This document shows positions 30,483 to 36,529 of a DNA stretch of 36,529 nucleotides, piece by piece; within the stretch, counting starts at the first letter, position 1; every line of letters starts with the position of its first letter. Both the position numbers and the translations under genes were made by a program. Under the pieces are notes generated by a model. It saw only the letters and a list, made by a program, of their open reading frames with translations. It had not been told where the DNA came from and did no database searches. Source of the DNA: Deltaproteobacteria bacterium (lineage in GTDB: Bacteria; Desulfobacterota; Desulfobulbia; Desulfobulbales; VMSU01); contig JAJXUT010000015.1 of the NCBI GenBank assembly GCA_021782655.1, positions 1 to 36,529 of the forward strand, read 5' to 3'.

Positions 30483-31115
30483 TCAGTCCTTCCCGCCGCC
30501 AAACAGCCGCCAGTAGGCGGCGCTTATCGTCTCTGGAGTAAGCGTGGCCAGGGGCGTAAGCTCGGCCAAGACCCCGACCTGGCCGTGTTTCTCGATGGCC
30601 TGGCGGCTTTCCGGCTTTTGGGCGCCGTTCATCACCACCCCCAATATCTCCAGACCCGCCGTCTTAAGCGCCATAAGCGACAGCAGGGTATGGTTGATGG
30701 TGCCCAGCCGGCTGCGGGCCACTAAGAGGACGGGCAGGCCCCAGTTCCGCATCACGTCAAGGAGCAGGGTCTGGTCGTTTAGCGGCACCAGGAGTCCGCC
30801 CGCGCCTTCCACGATCAGCGGCCCCGTCACCGGGGGCAGGGCGAGGCGTCGTTGGTCGATGGTAATCCCGTCCCGGCGGGCTGAGGCGTGCGGAGAGATT
30901 GGGGTCTTTAAGCGGTAGGCCTCGGCCAGGAAATGGCCCTCCGGCAGGCCGGTCATGGCCTTTACCAGTTCGGTGTCCGTTTTTTCCTCCAGGCCGCTCT
31001 GCACCGGTTTCCAGTAACTGGCTTCAAGTCCACGGGTCAGGATGGCCGCCACTACCGTTTTCCCGACCCCGGTGTCGGTGCCGGTTATTACGAATTGACG
31101 CGGGAAACTAATCAT
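30483..31115 (-). CDS. bioD: Dethiobiotin synthetase
   Basis: An ATP-dependent enzyme that closes the ureido ring of dethiobiotin from 7,8-diaminopelargonate and CO2. Its 210 residues fit the family. The P-loop GTDTGVGKT (12-20) is at the N-terminus, then WKPVQSG, and VEGAGGLLVPL in the middle. The ATG at 31115 overlaps the bioC stop (ATGA), so the two are translationally coupled. It converges on folE2 with no gap between the stop codons. bioF, bioA and bioB are not in the window. Confidence 0.95.
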   Translation of the reverse strand: MISFPRQFVITGTDTGVGKTVVAAILTRGLEASYWKPVQSGLEEKTDTELVKAMTGLPEGHFLAEAYRLKTPISPHASARRDGITIDQRRLALPPVTGPLIVEGAGGLLVPLNDQTLLLDVMRNWGLPVLLVARSRLGTINHTLLSLMALKTAGLEILGVVMNGAQKPESRQAIEKHGQVGVLAELTPLATLTPETISAAYWRLFGGGKD

Positions 31116-31906
31116 CTTGGCGTCCTGACCAGCAGGGTGGCGAGTTGATAGGTGACCAGGGCCTGGCCGCTTGCCTCCTTGGGCCAGCGGGCGAGGAGCC
31201 GACGCATTTCGCCGGGGGTTAGCCGGTGGGCGCGGGCGGCGGTGCGGGTGCCAGTCTCCTTGAGCGAGCGAAAAAAATCGAGCGCCGTGGGGTAGGTGAG
31301 TTTAAGGGCCTCTTCCCAGAGCGATACCTCCCGGCCCGGGCCGCTGACCGCCGTCCGGGCCTCTTCGGCCCTGGGCAGGGGATTGGCGGTGCAGGCCAGA
31401 TCGAGCTCGCGGCAGACGGCGTGCCATTCGGGGAAGGAGCCGTCGGTCAGAAATGAGCAGATCAGCAGGCCGCCGGGGGCCAGGGCTTGGCATAGTCGGG
31501 CGAGGCTGGCGGCGGGCTGGTTAAACCATTGCAGGGTGAGGCAGGAGAGGATCAGGGCGTAATGCTGGCGGGCATTGATCCGCTCGGCGTCGCCCACCTG
31601 CCAATTCACTGGGCCGCCTAAGGGGAGAAACGGGGTTAAGGCCTGCCGGTTGACCCGGATCATGCCGGGCGCGATGTCCATCAGGGTTAACGACTGGCCG
31701 GGGAAGAGGCGGGGTAGGTGACGGGAGACGGCCCCGGTGCCGCAACCAAATTCAAGTATCGGCCCCGCCTTGGGCACCTGGCCCTGGAGTTTGGCCAGTC
31801 TGTCTGCCAGCATCCCCGCCGCCTGTTTCTGGGCCACGGCGTGCAGGTCGTAGCCCTCGGCCCGGGCCGAGAAGCGGGCGGCGATTTTCTGTTTTAGGTC
31901 GGGCAT
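31112..31906 (-). CDS. bioC: Malonyl-ACP O-methyltransferase BioC
   Basis: A SAM-dependent methyltransferase that methylates malonyl-ACP so that fatty-acid synthesis can build the pimeloyl chain of biotin. A 264-residue protein with an N-terminus (IAARFSARAEGYDLHAVAQ) and SAM motif (ILEFGCGTGAVSRHL) as in BioC, then LILSCLTLQWFN and LLICSFLTDGSFPE. It is directly followed by bioD with a 4-base overlap, the usual biotin pairing. The start is the ATG at 31906. No BirA operator is recognised upstream. Confidence 0.9.
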   Translation of the reverse strand: MPDLKQKIAARFSARAEGYDLHAVAQKQAAGMLADRLAKLQGQVPKAGPILEFGCGTGAVSRHLPRLFPGQSLTLMDIAPGMIRVNRQALTPFLPLGGPVNWQVGDAERINARQHYALILSCLTLQWFNQPAASLARLCQALAPGGLLICSFLTDGSFPEWHAVCRELDLACTANPLPRAEEARTAVSGPGREVSLWEEALKLTYPTALDFFRSLKETGTRTAARAHRLTPGEMRRLLARWPKEASGQALVTYQLATLLVRTPR

Positions 31907-32071
31907 GGGTGGCGTGAGGCGGAAGGGTGGCGTTATGGGAAGGCACCTGCGGGTCGATGATGGCGGCTGGCGAGGATGACGGCTTGAATAATAACCAGCC
32001 GCCGCCGCCTTGGGTATCTTTTTCGCCGGGGCGGGTCAATTTTCGCCAGGGGGGAGATTTTTTTTGAGCCG

Positions 32072-32102
32072 CTAACTCTCGCCTAACTTTCGATTGCTAT
32101 AG
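32072..32102 (+). promoter_or_regulatory. Promoter of the PepSY operon with PmrA/QseB-like direct repeat
   Basis: CTAACT at 32072-32077 and 32083-32088 (period 11 bases, both followed by a TCG-containing spacer) covers the -35 region. TGCTATAGT (32094-32102) is an extended -10. OmpR-family regulators of the PmrA/QseB type bind such hexamer-N5-hexamer repeats, so the operon's own regulator is the likely activator. Other bases of 31907-32160 hold a GC-rich stretch and the leader, with no gene. Confidence 0.7.
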
Positions 32103-32160
32103 TCCTGGGCAAAGGGGCGCGAATAACCGCGCTTACCAACATTGACCAGGAGGTCAGACC

Positions 32161-32508
32161 ATGGAAAAGCAAGTAAAGATTTATTGGCTGGCGGTGGCGG
32201 CCTTGGGCGCCACCATGACCCTTAACCAGACCGCGTTCGCGGCGGGCGGAGGGGACAACGACGCCTTGAGCGTCCCCCAGGCCAAGATTAGCCTGGGACA
32301 GGCGGCGGCCGCCGCCGAGCAGCAGGCGGCGGGCCGGGCAGTGCGGGCCGAATTGGAAAAGGTCAAGGGCGGCCAGTGGGACTACGATGTCGAGGTGGTG
32401 AGCGGCAAGAAGGTGGTGGAGGTGCGGGTCGATCCGGAAAGCGGCAAGGTCTTGGCCGCCACCGAGGATAAGACCGACCACGACGATGGCCAGGATCAGG
32501 TGGATTGA
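32161..32508 (+). CDS. Periplasmic PepSY-domain protein
   Basis: A 115-residue exported protein. The signal peptide is 1-27 (ending TAFA), an Ala/Gln-rich helix is about 45-65, and a PepSY domain occupies the C-terminal half (AVRAELEKVKGG, YDVEVVSGKKVVEVRVDPESGKVLAATED). It ends in an Asp/His-rich tail (TDHDDGQDQVD) that could bind metal. The start is the ATG at 32161 behind AGGAGGTC. It is the first gene of an operon with a membrane protein and a two-component system. PepSY proteins beside such systems often modulate the sensor kinase. Confidence 0.88.
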   Translation: MEKQVKIYWLAVAALGATMTLNQTAFAAGGGDNDALSVPQAKISLGQAAAAAEQQAAGRAVRAELEKVKGGQWDYDVEVVSGKKVVEVRVDPESGKVLAATEDKTDHDDGQDQVD

Positions 32509-32609
32509 TCCCGCCGGGAGAAGTCCGTCCAGGGGCCGGGAGGGCTGAAAGTGGCCGCTCCCGGCCTTACCTTTATCCGCCGTCCAGGCGCCAGGCAGGA
32601 GGCCGTGCG

Positions 32610-33434
32610 ATGATGAACGTAACTAGCCGTAACGAAACGAAGATGCTCAACAAGGTGCCGGAGGTGACCATCTGGTTCTGGGTCATCAAGGTGCTGGCCA
32701 CCACCGTCGGAGAGACGGCGGCTGATTTTATAAACTCCACCCTGCGTCTGGGGCTGACCGGCACCTCGCTGGTCATGGGCGCCATGCTGGGGGCATTTCT
32801 GGTCATGCAGGTACGGGCGCGCGCCTATGTGCCCTGGCTTTACTGGGCCACGGTGGTGCTCATCAGCGTGGTCGGCACTCTGGTCTCCGACAATCTGGTC
32901 GATAATCTCAAACTGCCCTTGTCCGATGCCACCCTGCTCTTCGGCCTGGCCCTGACCGTGACCTTCGTCTGTTGGCATTGGCGGGAGCGCACCCTGTCGA
33001 TCCGCGAGATTGTCACCAGGAGGCGGGAGTTGTTCTACTGGGCCGCCATCCTCTTCACCTTTGCCCTGGGCACCGCCGGCGGCGACCTGGCCGCCGAGGG
33101 CCTGAATCTGGGCTACGCCACGGCGGCGTTTTCTTTCGCCCTGGCGATCGTCATGGTCATCCTTGCCCGTTATCTCCTGGCGGCCAATGATGTTATAGCC
33201 TTTTGGGCCGCCTATATCCTGACCCGGCCGCTGGGGGCCTCGTGCGGCGATCTGCTTTCCCTGTCCCCGGCAGACGGCGGCTTGGGCCTGGGAGCGATGG
33301 CTACCAGCGCCGTTTTTCTGTCGGTTATCCTGGCCCTGGTGGTTTACCTGACTGCCACCCAGAGACGGGAGCCGCTTCTTCCCGTGCCGGCGGAGGTCGA
33401 GGTTGACCAGGGGGTGGATTTCTGGTCTAACTGA
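32610..33434 (+). CDS. COG4705-type membrane protein with four-fold internal repeat
   Basis: A 274-residue inner-membrane protein with about eight helices. I chose the ATG at 32610 because AGGAGG lies 7 bases upstream. A longer frame from 32505 has no ribosome site and a Pro/Arg-rich shadow N-terminus. Four helix-hairpin repeats each carry G-x4-D: GETAAD (34-39), GTLVSD (89-94), GTAGGD (154-159), GASCGD (209-214). The spacing is 55, 65 and 55 residues, which places one Asp per repeat in the membrane. This suggests ion or small-solute movement, but no member's function is known to me. It is followed by the regulator and kinase genes. Confidence 0.8.
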   Translation: MMNVTSRNETKMLNKVPEVTIWFWVIKVLATTVGETAADFINSTLRLGLTGTSLVMGAMLGAFLVMQVRARAYVPWLYWATVVLISVVGTLVSDNLVDNLKLPLSDATLLFGLALTVTFVCWHWRERTLSIREIVTRRRELFYWAAILFTFALGTAGGDLAAEGLNLGYATAAFSFALAIVMVILARYLLAANDVIAFWAAYILTRPLGASCGDLLSLSPADGGLGLGAMATSAVFLSVILALVVYLTATQRREPLLPVPAEVEVDQGVDFWSN

Positions 33435-33475
33435 GCTTGACGATAGGGAGGAAAATCACGGTCGGGGAGGTGGCG

Positions 33476-34132
33476 ATGCGTATTTTGCTGGTCGAAGACG
33501 ACCCCATGCTGGGCGAGGCGGTGGCCGTAGCCCTGCGCGACGCCGCCTATGCGGTGGACTGGGTGCGGGACGGCGACCGGGCCGAGGCCGCCCTGGCCCA
33601 CGGCGAGCATCAGGCGGTGCTGCTCGATTTGGGGCTGCCCAGACGCGACGGCCTCACGGTGCTGCGCCGCCTGCGCCGCTCGGGAAGCGCGGTGCCGGTG
33701 ATTGTCATCACCGCCCGGGACGGGGTGGCGGAGCGGATAGGCGGCCTGGACGCCGGCGCCGACGATTATCTGGTCAAGCCCTTTGATGTGAGCGAGCTTC
33801 TGGCCCGGCTGCGGGCGGTGGCGCGGCGGCAGGGCGGCCAGGCGGCGCCTTTGCTCGGTAACGGCTGGGTGAGTCTCGATCCCGCCACCCACCAGGCCTC
33901 CTGCGGCGGGGCGGAGGTCTTGTTGAGCGCCCGGGAGTTCGCCCTGCTGCATGCCCTGCTTATGCGTCCAGGGCGCATACTTTCCCGGGCTGAATTGGAG
34001 GAGCGGATTTACGGTTGGAACGAGGAGGTGGAGAGCAACGCGGTCGATTTTCTGATCCACAACCTGCGCAAGAAACTGGGCCCTGCAGTGATCAAGAACG
34101 TGCGTGGGGCGGGCTGGATGGTGGAGCGATGA
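33476..34132 (+). CDS. OmpR-family response regulator (QseB/PmrA-like)
   Basis: A 218-residue DNA-binding regulator. The receiver spans 1-115 with the acidic pair in LVEDDP, phosphoacceptor D51 (LLDLGLP) and Lys in LVKPF. The winged-helix output spans about 125-218 (LLSAREFALLHALLMRPGRILSRAELEERIYGW, then NAVDFLIHNLRKKLG). The start is the ATG at 33476 with GGGGAGG upstream, and upstream in-frame codons are not needed for the fold. It overlaps the kinase gene by ATGA. It probably binds the CTAACT repeat at 32072-32088 and so controls its own operon. Confidence 0.94.
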   Translation: MRILLVEDDPMLGEAVAVALRDAAYAVDWVRDGDRAEAALAHGEHQAVLLDLGLPRRDGLTVLRRLRRSGSAVPVIVITARDGVAERIGGLDAGADDYLVKPFDVSELLARLRAVARRQGGQAAPLLGNGWVSLDPATHQASCGGAEVLLSAREFALLHALLMRPGRILSRAELEERIYGWNEEVESNAVDFLIHNLRKKLGPAVIKNVRGAGWMVER

Positions 34133-35487
34133 GCCCGCCCGCCTCCGTGATCCGGCCCTCGTTGCGACGGCGGCTGGTGTCGATGCTGGGCGGCGCCACC
34201 CTGCTGGCCGCCTTGGTTGCCGGGGCGGTTTCCTTTGTCCTCGCCTATGTCGAGGCCAGGGAGTTCCAGGACGATACCCTGCGTCAGATCGCCCGGCTGG
34301 CCGGACGGGGAAGGGGAGTCCCTGCCGGCGGCGGTGCGGGTGGGCGGTCGGTCAGGGCGGCCTCCACCCTGGATGATCCCGAGTCGCTGATAAGCGTCAT
34401 CCGCCTGCCGGACGATCCGCGCCCGGCCTGGTTGACGGGGACTCTCGCTGTCCCTGGCTTCCACACCCTCGATACCCAGGCGGGACGGCTGCGGGTCTTC
34501 CTGCTTAAGGAGTCTGCTGGCCGTGCCGTGGTCGTCACCCAGCCCACCGATAGCCGCGACGAGTTGGCCATCAACAGCGCCTTGCGCGCCTTGATCCCCC
34601 TCCTGTTGCTCCTGCCGCTCATGGTCTGGTTGATCGCCCGGCTCGTCCGCAGCGGGCTTTCGCCGGTAACTGAGCTGGCCATGCACCTGGACGCCCAGGC
34701 CGCTGGTCAGCCGCAACCGCTGCCCGAGCGTGACCTGCCGGAGGAGATGGCCCCCTTCGTGCAGGCGATCAACCGGCTGCTGGCCCGGATCTCCGGGCTC
34801 CTGGGGCAGCAGCGGCGCTTTGTCGCCGATGCGGCCCACGAGCTGCGCACCCCGCTCGCCGCCCTGTCGATTCAGGCCCAGAACCTGGGCCGGGCCAAGT
34901 CGAGGGAGGAGATGGCCGAGCGTCTCGGCCCGTTGCTGGACGGCATCGGGCGGGCCCGCAAGCTTGCCGGGCAACTCTTGAGTCTGGCCCGGCTTCAGGC
35001 GGGCGAGGCGGCCTTGACGCCAGTCGAGGTTAACCCCCTGGCCCGGGAGCTGCTGGCCGAGCTTATGCCCCTGGCGGAGGCCAAAAATATCGACCTGGGG
35101 CTGGACGAGACGGCGGTCATCGGCCTTGACGCCACCCCCGACGGCCTGCGGCTCATGATCGTAAACGGGTTGGAGAACGCCATCAAGTATACCCCAGCCG
35201 GGGGCGAGGTGACGCTTAGACTGCGGGTGGAGGAAGACCAGGCGGTGATCGAGGTGATCGACAACGGCCCCGGCATCCCCGACGAGGAGCGGGAGCGGGT
35301 GTTTGCCCCCTTCCACCGCCGGCCCGGCGCGGGAGGCGAGGGCAGCGGCCTGGGGCTGACCATCGCCCGGGAGGCGGCGGCCAGTTTGGGGGGGGAGTTG
35401 AGTCTCCGGACTCGGCCAGATGGCGCCGGAACGGTATTTTGTTACCATCAGGCCCGCCGGCGGGAGGGGAGGGACGCTGGCGGCTAG
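34129..35487 (+). CDS. Sensor histidine kinase (QseC/PmrB-like)
   Basis: A 452-residue kinase from the ATG at 34129, overlapping the regulator stop. TM1 is about 18-42, the periplasmic region of about 100 residues contains a Gly/Arg-rich loop, TM2 is about 152-172, HAMP about 173-225, HisKA with H237 in ADAAHELRTPLA, and HATPase with N350 (NGLENAIKYTP), DNGPGIPDEERERVF (378-392) and GSGLGLTI. The short periplasmic part is in reach of the PepSY protein encoded first in the operon. Its stop codon overlaps the convergent prmC stop (CTAG). Confidence 0.93.
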   Translation: MSPPASVIRPSLRRRLVSMLGGATLLAALVAGAVSFVLAYVEAREFQDDTLRQIARLAGRGRGVPAGGGAGGRSVRAASTLDDPESLISVIRLPDDPRPAWLTGTLAVPGFHTLDTQAGRLRVFLLKESAGRAVVVTQPTDSRDELAINSALRALIPLLLLLPLMVWLIARLVRSGLSPVTELAMHLDAQAAGQPQPLPERDLPEEMAPFVQAINRLLARISGLLGQQRRFVADAAHELRTPLAALSIQAQNLGRAKSREEMAERLGPLLDGIGRARKLAGQLLSLARLQAGEAALTPVEVNPLARELLAELMPLAEAKNIDLGLDETAVIGLDATPDGLRLMIVNGLENAIKYTPAGGEVTLRLRVEEDQAVIEVIDNGPGIPDEERERVFAPFHRRPGAGGEGSGLGLTIAREAAASLGGELSLRTRPDGAGTVFCYHQARRREGRDAGG

Positions 35488-36332
35488 GGGCGGCGCCGGG
35501 CCTCAAGCAGTCGGGGCAGGCCGGCGTAATCCTCCCGCACCGTCAACTCCTGGTAGTGGCCCAGTTTCCTTGCCCGCTTGGCCACGTAATCGCCCTGGTC
35601 GTGGCCGATCTCCATTAGCAGCGTTCCGCCGGGGGCCAGCAGCCGGTGGACGCAGGAGAGCAGCCGGTCGATATCCTCCCGCCCATCCTCGCCGCTGAAC
35701 AGGGCCGTCTCCGGCTCGGCGGCCAGCTCCGCCTGGAGGGTGGCGGCCTCGCGCCGGGCCACGTAGGGGGGATTGGCGGCGATCAGGGTGAATTTAGCTG
35801 GCCCCAGGGCCGCGTCCCAGTCGGAGTTCAGCCAGGCGATTCTTGCCGCCACGTGATGACGAAGGGCGTTCATCTGGGCCACCTTTAGGGCGGCGAGCGA
35901 GCGATCCAGGCCCACAGCCCGCAGTCCGGGCCGCTCCGCCGCCAGGGTGACGGCGATGATGCCGCTGCCCGTTCCCAGGTCGAGAACCGGGCCCTGGCCC
36001 GAAGGCGGGAGCCGGGCCAGGGCCCGCTCCACCAGCAGCTCCGTCTCCGGCCTGGGGATCAAGACCGCCGGGCTGACCGTGAAGTCGCGGCCATAGAAGT
36101 TTTGCTCCCCCAGAATATAGGCCAGGGGTTCCCGTGCCCGGCGCCGGGCCAACGCCGCCTCGACCCGCTGTCGCGTGGCCTCGCCCACCTCGGTTGCGGC
36201 GTTCAGGAAGAGCTCGGCCCGCCGGCAGCCCAGGAGGTGGCAGAGCAGCCAGACGGCCTCCGCCTCCGGCTCGGCGATCCCGGCGGCGGTCAGGCCGGAT
36301 AAGGCGTGACGGTAAAGCTCAAGCTGGGTCAT
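35484..36332 (-). CDS. prmC: Release factor glutamine methyltransferase
   Basis: It methylates the Gln of the GGQ motif in release factors 1 and 2. A 282-residue protein from the ATG at 36332, close to E. coli PrmC (277). An N-terminal helical domain, PRPETE (93-98), the SAM motif LDLGTGSG (117-124) and the catalytic NPPY (187-190) are in order. A GTG at 36365, 6 bases after the prfA stop, is in frame and would add 11 residues. Neither start has a strong ribosome site. It lies downstream of prfA, its substrate gene, as in many bacteria. Confidence 0.94.
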   Translation of the reverse strand: MTQLELYRHALSGLTAAGIAEPEAEAVWLLCHLLGCRRAELFLNAATEVGEATRQRVEAALARRRAREPLAYILGEQNFYGRDFTVSPAVLIPRPETELLVERALARLPPSGQGPVLDLGTGSGIIAVTLAAERPGLRAVGLDRSLAALKVAQMNALRHHVAARIAWLNSDWDAALGPAKFTLIAANPPYVARREAATLQAELAAEPETALFSGEDGREDIDRLLSCVHRLLAPGGTLLMEIGHDQGDYVAKRARKLGHYQELTVREDYAGLPRLLEARRRP

Positions 36333-36370
36333 GGGTTTCGCGGACGCGGGCTGGCCATCCGGCACGAGGC

Positions 36371-36529
36371 TTACTGGAGGGCCTTTAGGGCCTCGGCCTG
36401 GTAGTGGGAGAGGAGGGGGTCGATCAGGTCGTCAAGCTTGCCCAGCATGATGTCCTCGATCTTGTAGAGGGTGAGGTTGATCCGGTGGTCGCTGACTCGG
36501 CCCTGGGGGAAGTTGTAGGTGCGGATGCG
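36371..36529 (-). CDS. prfA: Peptide chain release factor 1, C-terminal part (runs off the right edge)
   Basis: The last 52 codons of RF1 before TAA at 36373-36371. It reads [20 protein letters not shown], then [19 protein letters not shown], the conserved region after the GGQ domain. The start lies beyond the window. It is the upstream neighbour of prmC, 38 bases from the ATG chosen for it. Confidence 0.95.
   Translation of the reverse strand, partial: RIRTYNFPQGRVSDHRINLTLYKIEDIMLGKLDDLIDPLLSHYQAEALKALQ

Overview
The window is GC-rich bacterial chromosome. The gene families present fit a Gram-negative, anaerobic, Desulfobacterota-like (former deltaproteobacterial) bacterium. They include an AmmeMemoRadiSam-type radical SAM enzyme, a DUF523 desulfidase, FolE2, BioC/BioD, a TorF-like outer-membrane protein with glnK-amt, a PEP-CTERM surface protein, and GATGGCTAAGC-type interspersed repeats. 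That placement is inference from gene families, not from a marker gene. No rRNA, plasmid, phage or CRISPR signal was seen.

Left part (1-14685), almost all minus strand: a cut-off HlyD/EmrA-type adaptor; a protein-prenyltransferase-beta-like protein; RecD; cyclopropane fatty acid synthase, divergent from a tRNA-Lys(CTT) with a textbook promoter and terminator; a radical SAM / DUF523 pair; an unrecognised 431-residue protein with a glutamine-amidotransferase-like pseudoenzyme; a glnK-amt-torF nitrogen operon behind a clear sigma54 promoter; and an NRAMP-related transporter paired with a soluble MgtE-like Mg sensor carrying PRC-barrels.

Middle (14686-24676): a candidate 48-residue peptide ending in a Cys-rich tandem repeat; a small protein behind a near-perfect FliA (sigma28) promoter; an orphan MacB-type permease; then a five-gene minus-strand operon. 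That operon encodes two membrane proteins built from five DUF202-like modules with Arg in strict seven-residue register, a sensor kinase, a stand-alone receiver, and a PEP-synthase-like phosphotransferase without the usual C-terminal barrel. It is the best candidate for an undescribed system here.

Right part (24677-36529): KDPG aldolase, a DRE-TIM aldolase and a ClC protein in a row; a mobile patch with an AT-richer PEP-CTERM gene, a RAYT transposase and three copies of CAAGACTTGACCCC, which abuts and apparently re-starts folE2; bioC-bioD; a PepSY / four-fold-repeat membrane protein / OmpR-type regulator / kinase operon with a PmrA-like direct repeat at its promoter; and prfA-prmC at the edge.

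Three copies of an interspersed repeat (near 3666, 6758 and 17097) each supply the TGA stop codon of the neighbouring gene from their terminal TGATGG.
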